Below, piece after piece: positions 33,933 through 45,861 of a stretch of DNA of 64,000 nucleotides. Each line of letters starts with the position of its first letter. Position 1 is the first letter of the stretch. The notes below the pieces were generated by a model. It saw nothing but the letters and a program-made list of their open reading frames with translations. It did no database searches and was not told where the DNA came from. The position numbers and the translations under genes are program-made. Location of the stretch: NCBI RefSeq assembly GCF_007655255.1, contig NZ_VMYE01000004.1, positions 153,334 through 217,333 on the forward strand. The letters run 5' to 3'. The DNA comes from Extensimonas perlucida. Its GTDB lineage: Bacteria > Pseudomonadota > Gammaproteobacteria > Burkholderiales > Burkholderiaceae_C.

Positions 33933-35710
33933 ACCCCAACAAACGCCCTGCCGCCGAATTGCGGGAGGCCCTGGCCACGCTGCGCCCGTATTTCGTGCGC
34001 GCAAGCTGGCTCAGCCTGGCAACCAGCCTGCTCGTGCTCGCCCCCACGGGCTACATGCTCGAGGTCTATGACCGCGTGGTCAACAGCCGCAGCCACATGA
34101 CGCTGGCCATGCTCACGCTGCTCGTGCTCGGCGCCTACCTGCTCATGGAGCTGCTCGAGTGGGTGCGCACCGCGATCCTGCACGAAGCCGGGATAACGCT
34201 CGACCGCAAGATGTCGGCGCGCGTTTTCAATGCCCTTTTCGAGGCCAACCTGCGCCGCGTGCCCGGCGGCATGGTGCAGTCGATGAACGACCTGCGCACG
34301 GTGCGCGACTTTCTGCATGCCTCGGTGCTCACCGCGCTCATGGAGGCGCCTGCCTCCATCGTCTTTGCCATCCTGATTTTTGCCATCAGCCCCGTGCTTG
34401 GCTGGTCGGCGGTCGTGGGCGCGCTGGTGCAGGTCGGCATCGCCTGGCTCACCGAGCGCAGCACGCAGCCGCCGCTGTCGGCCGCCAACCGCACCGCGAT
34501 TGCCGCGCAGCAGTACGCCGACGGCTCGCTGCGCAACGCCGAAGTCATCGAATCCATGGGCATGCTGCGCGACATCCACAAGCGCTGGATGGACAAGCAG
34601 CGCGAATTCCTGCGCCTGCAGGCCGTGGCTTCGGATGCGGCCGGCAGCTACCAGGCCGTGGCCAAATTCGTGCAACAGGTCATGGGCTCGCTGCTGCTGG
34701 GGCTGGGCGCCTGGCTGCTGCTCAACCGCAGTCTCAACGGCGGCGCGGGCATGATGATCATCGGCTCGGTGCTGGGCGGGCGCATGCTTGCGCCGCTGGT
34801 GCAGATCATCGCGCAGTGGCGCACGGTCGTGAACGCCCGCGACGCCATGGGCCGGCTCGAGCAGTTGCTTGCCAACGTGCCGCCGCGCCCCGAAAGCATG
34901 CGCCTGCCGCCGCCCCGTGGTGCGCTGACGGTGGAGGCGCTCGTGGCCGCGGCGCCGGGCTCGGCCATTCCCATCGTGCGCGGGGTGCAGTTTGCGCTGC
35001 CCGCCGGGCGCGTGCTCGCCGTGGTCGGCCCTTCGGCCTCGGGCAAGACCACGCTCGCGCGCCTGCTCGTCGGCATCTGGCCCGCCGCCAGCGGCAAGGT
35101 GCGCCTCGATGGCGCAGACGTGTTCACCTGGGACAAGTCCGAACTCGGGCCGCACATGGGCTATCTGCCGCAAGGGGTGGAACTGTTCGAGGGCACGCTG
35201 GCGGAAAACATCGCGCGCTTTGGCGAAGTGGACATGGCCAAGGTCGAAGCAGCGGCACGGCTCGTGGGCATGCACGAATTCATCCTCGGCCTGCCGCAGG
35301 GCTACGACAGCCCCGTGGGACGCGACGGCGCCATGCTCTCGGGCGGGCAGCGTCAGCGCGTCGCGCTGGCACGGGCGCTCTACGGCAAGCCCGCCTTCGT
35401 GGTGCTCGACGAGCCCAACTCCAGCCTCGACGAGGAGGGCGACGCCGCACTGGCCCAGGCCATTCTCATGCTCAAACAGCAGGGCACGACCTTCGTCGTC
35501 ATGACGCACCGCACCAGTGTGCTCGCCGTGGCCGACGCCATGCTCGTGCTGCGCGATGGCACGCAGCAAGCCTTCGGGCCGCGTGACGAGGTGCTGGCGG
35601 CGCTCCAACAAGCAGCACAGCAGGCAGCACAGCAAGCAGCGCAACAGGCGGCTGCCGCTGCGCAGCCACGCCCGACCGCCCCCGGCGGCGCCCTGCCCGC
35701 CGCATCCTGA
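33929..35710 (+). CDS. Type I secretion ABC transporter (permease/ATPase), copy A
   Basis: 593 aa. N-terminal membrane domain with LVLAPTGYMLEVYDRVVNSR, typical of PrtD/AprD-like exporters without a C39 peptidase. The ATPase domain has Walker A GPSASGKTT, LSGGQRQRVALARALYG and Walker B FVVLDEPNSSLD. The C-terminus ends in a QQAAQQAA low-complexity run. It powers export of an unfolded substrate through HlyD and TolC. It overlaps the TnpB-like gene and is 29 bp from the second transporter. No RTX-type substrate gene is in the window. Confidence 0.93.
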   Translation: MNPNKRPAAELREALATLRPYFVRASWLSLATSLLVLAPTGYMLEVYDRVVNSRSHMTLAMLTLLVLGAYLLMELLEWVRTAILHEAGITLDRKMSARVFNALFEANLRRVPGGMVQSMNDLRTVRDFLHASVLTALMEAPASIVFAILIFAISPVLGWSAVVGALVQVGIAWLTERSTQPPLSAANRTAIAAQQYADGSLRNAEVIESMGMLRDIHKRWMDKQREFLRLQAVASDAAGSYQAVAKFVQQVMGSLLLGLGAWLLLNRSLNGGAGMMIIGSVLGGRMLAPLVQIIAQWRTVVNARDAMGRLEQLLANVPPRPESMRLPPPRGALTVEALVAAAPGSAIPIVRGVQFALPAGRVLAVVGPSASGKTTLARLLVGIWPAASGKVRLDGADVFTWDKSELGPHMGYLPQGVELFEGTLAENIARFGEVDMAKVEAAARLVGMHEFILGLPQGYDSPVGRDGAMLSGGQRQRVALARALYGKPAFVVLDEPNSSLDEEGDAALAQAILMLKQQGTTFVVMTHRTSVLAVADAMLVLRDGTQQAFGPRDEVLAALQQAAQQAAQQAAQQAAAAAQPRPTAPGGALPAAS

Positions 35711-35739
35711 CCCTTGCCCGCCTTCCGCCTCATCTTCCT

Positions 35740-37485
35740 ATGAAAACCCCTGCCTTCTTTGCGCGCAGCGAGCTGACCCAGACGCTCTGGGCCTTCCGGC
35801 GCGAGTTTTTCATCGTCGGCATTTTCAGCATGGTCGCCAACCTGCTCATGCTCACGCCCACCCTCTACATGCTGCAGGTCTATGACCGCGTGCTCGCGAG
35901 CGGCAGCGAGCTGACCCTGCTCGCCGTGTCGCTGATCACGCTCTTTCTGCTTGGCATGCTCGCCTTCACCGAGTGGTCGCGCTCGCGCCTGCTGGTGCGC
36001 ACGGGGGTGCGGCTCGATCAAAAGCTGGGCACGCGCGTGTTCAACGCCAGCTTCGAATCTTCGCTGAGCCAGTCGGGCCACAGCCCGGCGCGCGCCTTTG
36101 CCGACCTGACCGAACTGCGCCAGTTCATGACGGGGACGGGCGTGTTCGCCTTTTTCGACGCGCCCTGGACACCGATCTACATCGCGGTGCTGTTTTTGCT
36201 GCACCCCTGGCTTGGTGTCACGGGCATCGTTTTTGCGCTCGTGCAGGCGGCGCTTGCCTGGTTCGGCCACCAGCGCACGATTGCGCCGCAGCACCTGGCT
36301 GGCACGGCGCAGGCCGAGGCCAATGCCTATCTGCAAGGCAAGCTGCGCAACGCCGAGGTGCTCGAAGCCATGGGCATGGTGGGCAACCTGCGCCGGCACT
36401 GGTTCCAGCGGCACCAGCGCGCGCTGCTGCGCCAGCACCAGGCGCAAGGCATTTCGAGCCGCATCACGGCCTGGAGCAAATTCATCCGCTATAGCCAGCA
36501 ATCGTTCGCGCTCGGTGTGGGCGCACTGCTCGTGATCGACGGCCAGCTCTCGCCCGGCGCGATGATCGCCTCCAACGTGCTCATGAGCCGTGCGCTCGCG
36601 CCCATAGACCTGCTCGTGTCGTCCTGGCGCAGCTTCATCGGCGCAAGCGAAGCCTTTGCGCGCCTCGAGGCCCTGCTCGAGACCCACCCCGAACGCGATG
36701 CCGCACTCATGCGCGTGCCGCCCACGGGCGCCGTCACATTGCGCAACGTGGTCGCCACCGCCGCCGGGCGCAGCAGCCCCATCCTCAAGGGCATAGATTT
36801 GCACATCCCCGCGGGCACCGTGACCGTGGTGCTGGGCCCTTCGGGCTCGGGCAAGTCCACGCTGGCACGCGTGCTCGTGGGCATCTGGCCCATGGTTGCG
36901 GGCGAGGTGCTGCTCGATGAGCGCCCCTTGAGCGGCTGGAACCGCAGCGAGCTCGGCCCCCACCTCGGCTACCTGCCGCAGGACGTGGAGCTGTTCGACG
37001 GCAGCATCGCCGAAAACATCGCGCGCTTTGCCGAACTCGACCCCGACAAGGTCATCGCGGCCGCGCAGTCGGCGGGCCTGCACGAAATGATCCTGCGCTT
37101 TCCCAAGGGCTACGACATGCCCATGGGTGAGGCTGGCAGCCTGCTTTCTGGCGGACAGCGCCAGCGCATCGCGCTCGCACGCGCCATTTATGGTGATCCG
37201 GCGCTGGTCGTGCTCGACGAGCCCAACGCCAACCTCGACGACGCGGGCGAGCAGGCGCTGCAAAAAACCGTGCTCGAGCTCAAGGCCAAGGGCAAGACCG
37301 TGGTTCTCATCAGCCACCGCCCCGGGGTCGTGGCCGTGGCGGACCGGATCTTGATCCTGCGTGACGGCCAGATCCAGGCGCACGGACCGCGCGACGCCGT
37401 GCTCGCCGCACTGCAAGCGGCGCGCACCCCCGCCGCGGGCGCACGCCCCGAAGCGCCGCCGCCCGCTGCGCCGCTGCCCGCCTGA
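35740..37485 (+). CDS. Type I secretion ABC transporter (permease/ATPase), copy B
   Basis: 581 aa, same architecture as the preceding gene but clearly diverged. LTPTLYMLQVYDRVLASGSE is in the membrane domain, Walker A is GPSGSGKST, signature LSGGQRQRIALARAIYG and Walker B LVVLDEPNANLD. Both ATP sites of both copies look complete, so homodimers or a heterodimer are possible. The C-terminus is Ala/Pro-rich. Followed at 42 bp by the HlyD adaptor. Confidence 0.94.
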   Translation: MKTPAFFARSELTQTLWAFRREFFIVGIFSMVANLLMLTPTLYMLQVYDRVLASGSELTLLAVSLITLFLLGMLAFTEWSRSRLLVRTGVRLDQKLGTRVFNASFESSLSQSGHSPARAFADLTELRQFMTGTGVFAFFDAPWTPIYIAVLFLLHPWLGVTGIVFALVQAALAWFGHQRTIAPQHLAGTAQAEANAYLQGKLRNAEVLEAMGMVGNLRRHWFQRHQRALLRQHQAQGISSRITAWSKFIRYSQQSFALGVGALLVIDGQLSPGAMIASNVLMSRALAPIDLLVSSWRSFIGASEAFARLEALLETHPERDAALMRVPPTGAVTLRNVVATAAGRSSPILKGIDLHIPAGTVTVVLGPSGSGKSTLARVLVGIWPMVAGEVLLDERPLSGWNRSELGPHLGYLPQDVELFDGSIAENIARFAELDPDKVIAAAQSAGLHEMILRFPKGYDMPMGEAGSLLSGGQRQRIALARAIYGDPALVVLDEPNANLDDAGEQALQKTVLELKAKGKTVVLISHRPGVVAVADRILILRDGQIQAHGPRDAVLAALQAARTPAAGARPEAPPPAAPLPA

Positions 37486-37527
37486 GCGCAGCCCCTCTTT
37501 TGCCCCTTTTTTCTTCGCGAGACTGTC

Positions 37528-38904
37528 ATGGCTTTTCCCAAACTTTTCTCTCATGCGCCGGACACGCCCCAGCCGGAGTCGGCCGCTTCCACACCGGACG
37601 AGCACGAGCACCACGCCTTCGCCGACACCGGGCGCGCCGCGCGCATAGGCCTGTGGGCCCTGCTCATAGGCCTGGGCGGTTTCCTGCTCTGGGCCACGTT
37701 CGCCCCGCTCGACGAGGGCGTGCCCAGCCAGGGCATGGTCGCCATAGACACCAAGCGCAAGGTGGTGCAGCACCTCACGGGCGGCATCGTCAAGGAAGTG
37801 CTGGTGCGCGAAGGCCAGGAAGTCAAGGAAGGCGAGGTGCTGCTTCGCCTCGACGAGGCCACGGCGCGCGCCAACTATGAAACCGTGCGCCAGCGCTACC
37901 TGGGCCTGCGCGCCATGCAGGGGCGCCTGCTGGCCGAGCAGGCGGGGCAGAACAACATCCAGTTCCACCCCCACTTGCTCGAAGCGCAATCCGACCCTCT
38001 GATCCGCCGGCAGATGCAGACGCAGGAGCAGCTCTTTCGTGCGCGCACTGCGGCCCTGCGCGCCGACGTGCAAGGCATGGAAGAAAGCATCCAGGGGCTG
38101 CAGGCGCAGCTCGAAGCCTATGACAACATGCTGATCAACCGGCGCAACCAGCTCACCCTGCTCAACGAAGAGCTGAACCACACGCGCGCGCTGGTCAGCG
38201 AAGGCTACGCGCCGCGCAACCGTCAGCTCGAACTCGAGCGTATGGTGGCCGAATCCAACGCCGCGATTGCCGAACTCGTGGGCAACAGCAGCCGCGCGCG
38301 CCGCTCTATCGCCGAGCTGCGCCAGCGCATCATCGCGCGCCAGCAGGAGTACCGCAAAGAAGTCGAAGGCCAGCTCGCCGACGTCACGCGCGAAGTGGAG
38401 TCCGACGCGGAAAAATACGTCGCCACCAAGGCCGACCTCGACCGCCTCGAAATCCGCGCCCCCGCATCCGGGCAGGTCATAGGCCTGGTCATACAAACCG
38501 TGGGCGGCGTGATCCAGCCGGGACAAAAACTCATGGACATCGTGCCCCTCGATGCGCCCTTGCTGCTCGAAGCGCGCATCCCCCCCAACCTGATCGACAA
38601 GGTGCACGCGGGCCTGCCCACCGACATCCGCTTTTCCGCCTTTGCGCACTCGCCGCAGCTCGTCGTGCCGGGCAAGGTCGAATCCATTTCAGGCGACCTG
38701 CTCACCGACCCGCAAAACCCGCAGATTTCGTACTACCTCGCGCGCGTCAGCGTCACACCGGAGGGGCGCAAGATTCTGGGCCAGCGCCAGCTGCAGCCCG
38801 GCATGCCCGCCGAAGTCATCATCAAGACCGGCGAGCGCTCGCTGCTGACCTACCTGCTGCATCCGCTCGCCAAGCGCCTTGCGGCGTCCATGAAAGAGGA
38901 ATGA
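37528..38904 (+). CDS. HlyD-family membrane fusion protein
   Basis: 458 aa. Cytoplasmic N-terminus, one membrane helix (IGLWALLIGLGGFLLWATFA), a lipoyl-type half-motif (VVQHLTGGIVKEVLVREGQE), a long coiled-coil of about 200 residues, the second lipoyl half (LEIRAPASGQVIGLVIQTVG) and a beta-barrel with LLEARIPPNLIDKVHAGLP. It bridges the inner-membrane ABC transporter and the outer-membrane TolC channel. Confidence 0.95.
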   Translation: MAFPKLFSHAPDTPQPESAASTPDEHEHHAFADTGRAARIGLWALLIGLGGFLLWATFAPLDEGVPSQGMVAIDTKRKVVQHLTGGIVKEVLVREGQEVKEGEVLLRLDEATARANYETVRQRYLGLRAMQGRLLAEQAGQNNIQFHPHLLEAQSDPLIRRQMQTQEQLFRARTAALRADVQGMEESIQGLQAQLEAYDNMLINRRNQLTLLNEELNHTRALVSEGYAPRNRQLELERMVAESNAAIAELVGNSSRARRSIAELRQRIIARQQEYRKEVEGQLADVTREVESDAEKYVATKADLDRLEIRAPASGQVIGLVIQTVGGVIQPGQKLMDIVPLDAPLLLEARIPPNLIDKVHAGLPTDIRFSAFAHSPQLVVPGKVESISGDLLTDPQNPQISYYLARVSVTPEGRKILGQRQLQPGMPAEVIIKTGERSLLTYLLHPLAKRLAASMKEE

Positions 38905-38908
38905 CGCC

Positions 38909-40264
38909 ATGGCCGCCACACACCAACCCCGCCGCCCGGCGCGCAGCGCCTTGCTTGCCGCCCTGCTCGCCGGCATGGGCGCCGCCAGCTGGGCGCTGGA
39001 CCTGCAGCAAGCCTACGATGCCGCGCTCGAGCAGGACGCCAGCATCCGCGCCTCGCGTGCCGCCGCCGAATCGGGGCGCGAGCGCCTGCCGCAAGCGCGC
39101 GCACAGCTGCTGCCCAGCCTGTCGGCGTCCTGGGGCCGCACGAAAAACCGGCTCGAAACCACGCAGCCCAACATGCTTGGACAACTCAGCACGCGCGACG
39201 ACACCTACATGAGCTACGGCAAGGTCGTCTCCCTGCGCCAGCCGCTCTTCAACAAACAGCGCTGGGCGCAATACCGCCAGGCCGAGGCCCAGGTCGAGCA
39301 GGCCGAGGCCGTGCTCAGCGACGACCTGCAGAAACTTGCCGTGCGCGTGAGCAGCGCCTACTTCGATGCCCTGCTGGCCGACGACCAGCTCGCGCTGATC
39401 GAGGCCCAGAAAGCCACCTACACCACCCAGGTCGATGCCGCACGCAAGGCGCTCGCGGCCGGATCGGGCACGCGCACCGACATCGACGACGCGCAGTCGC
39501 GCCTGGACATGGCCATCGCGCAGGAACTCGAGGCGCGCCAGAACCAGGACTACACGCGCCGCACGCTCGAAAGCCTGATCAACCAGCCCGCCGGCGCGCT
39601 GGCCGGCATAGACGTCGCGCGCATGCCCTTGCTGCCGCCCGACCCGCTGCAACTCGAAGATTGGACGCGCATGGCCGAAGGCGCGAGCGCCGAGATCAAG
39701 GCCATGAAAGCCCAGCTCGAGGCCGCGCGCCGCGAAGTCGAAAAGACCCAGGCCGGCCACTACCCCACGCTGGACGCCAGCGCGCAATGGTCGGACAGCG
39801 CGAGTGAAAACATCACCAGCATCCACTCGCGCTACGTCAACAAGGCCGTCGGTCTGCAACTGTCCATCCCGCTGTACGCCGGCGGCTATGTCAACTCCAC
39901 CGTGCGCCAGGCGCTCGCCGAGCAGGAGCGCATCAGCGAATCCCTCGAAGCCCTGCGCCGCGACCTCGCGCTGCGCGTGAACAAGGAATACCGCGGCGTG
40001 ACCGAAGGCATCCTGCGCGTGCGCGCGCTCGAGCAGGCCGCGCGCTCGGCCGATCAGCTGGTGCTCTCCACGCGCAAGTCCTTCGAGGCCGGCAGCCGCA
40101 CGCAGGTGGACATTCTGAACGCCGAGCAAAGCCGCATGCAAACGCTGCGCGACCTGGCGCAGGCGCGCTACCTGTACCTGCTCTCACGCATCCGCCTGCA
40201 AACCCTCGCCGGCGGCGACCGCGAAGCCGCCATCGCCCAGGTCAACGGCTGGCTGAGGCACTGA
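38909..40264 (+). CDS. TolC-family outer membrane efflux protein
   Basis: 451 aa with signal peptide (LLAALLAGMGAASWALDLQQ). Two outer-membrane efflux repeats: LPQARAQLLPSLSASWGRTK with VSLRQPLFNKQRWAQYRQAE, and HYPTLDASAQWSDS with LQLSIPLYAGGYVNSTVRQA, then YRGVTEGILRVRALEQA. It is the outer-membrane exit duct of the type I secretion system. It starts 4 bp after hlyD; MITE-like repeats follow the stop directly. Confidence 0.94.
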   Translation: MAATHQPRRPARSALLAALLAGMGAASWALDLQQAYDAALEQDASIRASRAAAESGRERLPQARAQLLPSLSASWGRTKNRLETTQPNMLGQLSTRDDTYMSYGKVVSLRQPLFNKQRWAQYRQAEAQVEQAEAVLSDDLQKLAVRVSSAYFDALLADDQLALIEAQKATYTTQVDAARKALAAGSGTRTDIDDAQSRLDMAIAQELEARQNQDYTRRTLESLINQPAGALAGIDVARMPLLPPDPLQLEDWTRMAEGASAEIKAMKAQLEAARREVEKTQAGHYPTLDASAQWSDSASENITSIHSRYVNKAVGLQLSIPLYAGGYVNSTVRQALAEQERISESLEALRRDLALRVNKEYRGVTEGILRVRALEQAARSADQLVLSTRKSFEAGSRTQVDILNAEQSRMQTLRDLAQARYLYLLSRIRLQTLAGGDREAAIAQVNGWLRH

Positions 40265-40277
40265 GCGCCAAAGGCGG

Positions 40278-40300
40278 CCCAAAGCCCGACAGGCTCCTAG
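40278..40300 (+). repeat. Orphan right end of a MITE-like element
   Basis: It reads cccaaagcccgacaggctcc then tag, identical in form to the right terminus of the 169-bp element. It is joined directly to the left end of copy 4 through a shared CTAG, so two elements once lay side by side or one inserted into another's end. Confidence 0.8.
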
Positions 40301-40465
40301 GAACCTGTCTGGCTTTGGAGTCGTCGGCTGCGAATGCGCCGCAGCGGCCCATTTTTTACCGTCTTCTTGCCCCATAGTCCCGCTATGGGGCGGCGAATCC
40401 GGCAAAAACTGGTCTCGCTGGGGCGCATTCTCGCTTTCGACGCCCAAAGTCCGACAGGCTCCTAG
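40297..40465 (+). mobile_element. 169-bp palindromic MITE-like element, copy 4
   Basis: CTAG at both edges (40297-40300, 40462-40465). The left end is slightly diverged (gaacctgtctgg). It lies between tolC and the Kdo hydroxylase gene and supplies the TAG stop of the latter. Confidence 0.88.
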
Positions 40466-41355
40466 CGCGCCACCCCCGCCCCCACCCCCGCGAGCGGGCG
40501 CCCCACGAGGCGCGTGAGGATGGCGAGCGGGCTGCTTTGCGGGTCGGCCTCGCGGCCCGGCGGCAGGTACAGCGTTTGCTCCATCATGAACTGGCCGCTC
40601 ATCACGGCGTGCGTGGCCTGGTCGGAAAAGCACACCCAGACGCTGCCGGGCGGAAAGGGAATCGTCACCAGCGTGCCGTTTTTCTGGTAGTCCTCGTCGA
40701 ACTTCATCAAGTCGTGCAGCTGCAGCATGAGGTGGTCGTATTCGCTGCGCAGCGACTTGGTCGCATGCACGGCCTTGAGCAGCCGGGCCTGCCACAGGCG
40801 GTAGGGTTTGGCCTGGGGCAGAAATTTGCGCGCGATGGCCTCGAACGAATCACCCACGCGCCACACGCGCGGTGCGCCCTGCGGGTTGACGTTGGTGAAC
40901 ACGCGCAGAATGCGCTCGCCGTAGGTGGGCCGGGTCGGGAAGGCGTCGACGTGCATGCGCTGGTCGTCGGCGCGCACCGACTGCGCGCGCACTTCAACCT
41001 GCGCGGGCCGAAAGCTCGTGGGCGCTACGCGCAGCTGGCCACGGTACGCGGGCAACAGGTCATCGATGAGCTGCAGCGCCTGCGCGCGAAAGCGGCCGAT
41101 CATCGCGGCCAGCGCCTTCTGCTCGGCGGCGCTGCCGGCGGCGTGGTTGAGCACACCCTCGGCGTCCAGGCTGACGTTGCGCTTGCCGGGGTCGAGCATG
41201 TCTTCGCGCAGCAGGGCTTTTTCTGCGGGGCTGAGTTCGAAGCCCAGGCGCGGGAAAAAAAGCACCTTGCCGGCCTCCAGCGCTGCCGTCCATTCAGGGC
41301 GCGCCTGCAGGCCCTGCCACTGGGTGGCGTCCATTTCGACGATAGGGGAATCCAT
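40462..41355 (-). CDS. kdoO: Kdo hydroxylase (KdoO-like Fe(II)/2-oxoglutarate dioxygenase)
   Basis: 297 aa. KdoO-family segments are RADDQRMHVDAFPTRPTYGE, LRVFTNVNP and WRVGDSFEAIARKFLP; the HVD pair and a later His in QATHAVMSG are the likely iron ligands. Enzymes of this family convert Kdo in lipopolysaccharide inner core to Ko, as described in Burkholderia and Yersinia. ATG 41355. The TAG stop lies in the CTAG edge of MITE-like copy 4. It stands alone apart from the DUF4149 gene upstream on the same strand. Confidence 0.88.
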   Translation of the reverse strand: MDSPIVEMDATQWQGLQARPEWTAALEAGKVLFFPRLGFELSPAEKALLREDMLDPGKRNVSLDAEGVLNHAAGSAAEQKALAAMIGRFRAQALQLIDDLLPAYRGQLRVAPTSFRPAQVEVRAQSVRADDQRMHVDAFPTRPTYGERILRVFTNVNPQGAPRVWRVGDSFEAIARKFLPQAKPYRLWQARLLKAVHATKSLRSEYDHLMLQLHDLMKFDEDYQKNGTLVTIPFPPGSVWVCFSDQATHAVMSGQFMMEQTLYLPPGREADPQSSPLAILTRLVGRPLAGVGAGVAR

Positions 41356-41504
41356 GGTGTCGCGAGCTCCTCTAAAACGGGGCATAGGCACTGAGCCCTG
41401 CCCGAGCCGGCCATTGTGCAAGCCAACGCTCCCAGGGGGTTTGCCCTTGGTCAATCGGCTGGGGGATTGGGGCGGCCGGCTGCGCACAACCCGAGGGGCG
41501 CGCG

Positions 41505-41924
41505 TCAGGGCGTCGCGGTTTTGCGCCCCGCGCGCCACAGCACGGCACCCGCGCACAGCCATTGCAGCAGGTACAGCACGCTGCCCACGCTGTGCCACAG
41601 GCGCAGGTTCTGGCGCGCGACGATGCGCGGCGCGATGGCGTATTCGCCCAGCAACGCACAGATTACACCGAAAACTATCAATGCGATAGCTGCTTGCGCT
41701 TGTGTATCCTTGGCTTTGGCCTGTTTTGATGCATAAATCAGCAGCACCATCGCGCACCCCACCGAGACCCAGCTTTGCGCATGAAACAGCTGCGCCGCCA
41801 TGTTCCCGGCCATGGCGGGCGTGGGCAAATGGGCAAACAGCAGCGGCACGGCCATGAAGCCAATCGCTGTGAGGCTGCCCCACCACAGCGCCGCCGCCAG
41901 CAAGGACATGGGGATCTTTGTCAT
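41505..41924 (-). CDS. DUF4149-type small membrane protein
   Basis: 139 aa with about four hydrophobic helices: MSLLAAALWWGSLTAIGFMA, SWVSVGCAMVLLIYA, AIALIVFGVICALLG and SVGSVLYLLQWLCAGAV. Matches the DUF4149 type by layout. The loop after helix 2 (SKQAKAKDTQAQAA) is encoded by a ~45-bp interspersed repeat. It follows greA on the same strand at 40 bp. Function unknown. Confidence 0.8.
   Translation of the reverse strand: MTKIPMSLLAAALWWGSLTAIGFMAVPLLFAHLPTPAMAGNMAAQLFHAQSWVSVGCAMVLLIYASKQAKAKDTQAQAAIALIVFGVICALLGEYAIAPRIVARQNLRLWHSVGSVLYLLQWLCAGAVLWRAGRKTATP
41670..41732 (+). repeat. ~45-bp interspersed repeat inside the DUF4149 gene
   Basis: It contains gatagctgcttgcgcttgtg and ggctttggcctgttttgatg, one of the best-preserved copies. 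It is translated on the minus strand in frame as a cytoplasmic loop rich in Lys, Ala and Gln. Confidence 0.7.
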
Positions 41925-41964
41925 GGACTCTCGCCTTTGATCGCTTACGTGGCCTTGCTGGTCC

Positions 41965-42441
41965 TTACTGGTATTTGACGGCGATGATCTCGTAGTGGCG
42001 CACGCCGCCGGGCGCCTGCACCTCGGCGGTGTCACCCTCTTCCTTGCCGATCAGCGCGCGTGCGATGGGGCTGCTGATGTTGATCAGGCCCAGCTTCAGG
42101 TCGGCCTCGTCCTCGCCAACGATCTGGTAGGTCACCTGCTCGCCCGTTTCTTCGTCTTCGAGTTCCACGGTGGCGCCGAACACCACCTTGCCGCCCGCGT
42201 CCAGCGTCGCGGGGTCGATCACTTGCGCAGCGGCGAGCTTGCCTTCGACTTCCTTGATGCGGCCTTCGATGAAGCCCTGGCGGTCTTTGGCGGCGTCGTA
42301 TTCGGCGTTTTCGCTCAGGTCACCCTGCGCGCGCGCTTCGGCAATGGCGCTGATGACTTCGGGGCGGTCTTTGGTTTTGAGGCGGTGCAGCTCGGCCTTG
42401 AGCTGTTCTGCGCCGCGCTTGGTGATCGGAATGGTGGCCAT
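41965..42441 (-). CDS. greA: Transcription elongation factor GreA
   Basis: 158 aa. N-terminal coiled coil with [20 protein letters not shown] and the acidic tip [15 protein letters not shown] that reaches into the polymerase secondary channel; the C-terminal FKBP-like domain has [20 protein letters not shown] and [11 protein letters not shown]. It rescues backtracked polymerase by stimulating transcript cleavage. Downstream of carB on the same strand, as in many betaproteobacteria. Confidence 0.97.
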   Translation of the reverse strand: MATIPITKRGAEQLKAELHRLKTKDRPEVISAIAEARAQGDLSENAEYDAAKDRQGFIEGRIKEVEGKLAAAQVIDPATLDAGGKVVFGATVELEDEETGEQVTYQIVGEDEADLKLGLINISSPIARALIGKEEGDTAEVQAPGGVRHYEIIAVKYQ

Positions 42442-42540
42442 GGTGGTCTGCGTCTTTTTCGTGTCGTGCAAAAGCAAACCGCCGAGGCGAACCCCGGCGG
42501 CAAGTGGATGCGGCGATTATGCCGAATCGCTACGGCGGCG

Positions 42541-45853
<3,313 letters not shown>

Positions 45854-45861
<8 letters not shown>

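Noticed and set aside
35380..38649. 1089-codon minus-strand frame across the secretion operon
   Set aside because: Spans two transporter genes and hlyD in antisense; no motifs, His/Gly/Arg-rich composition typical of shadows.
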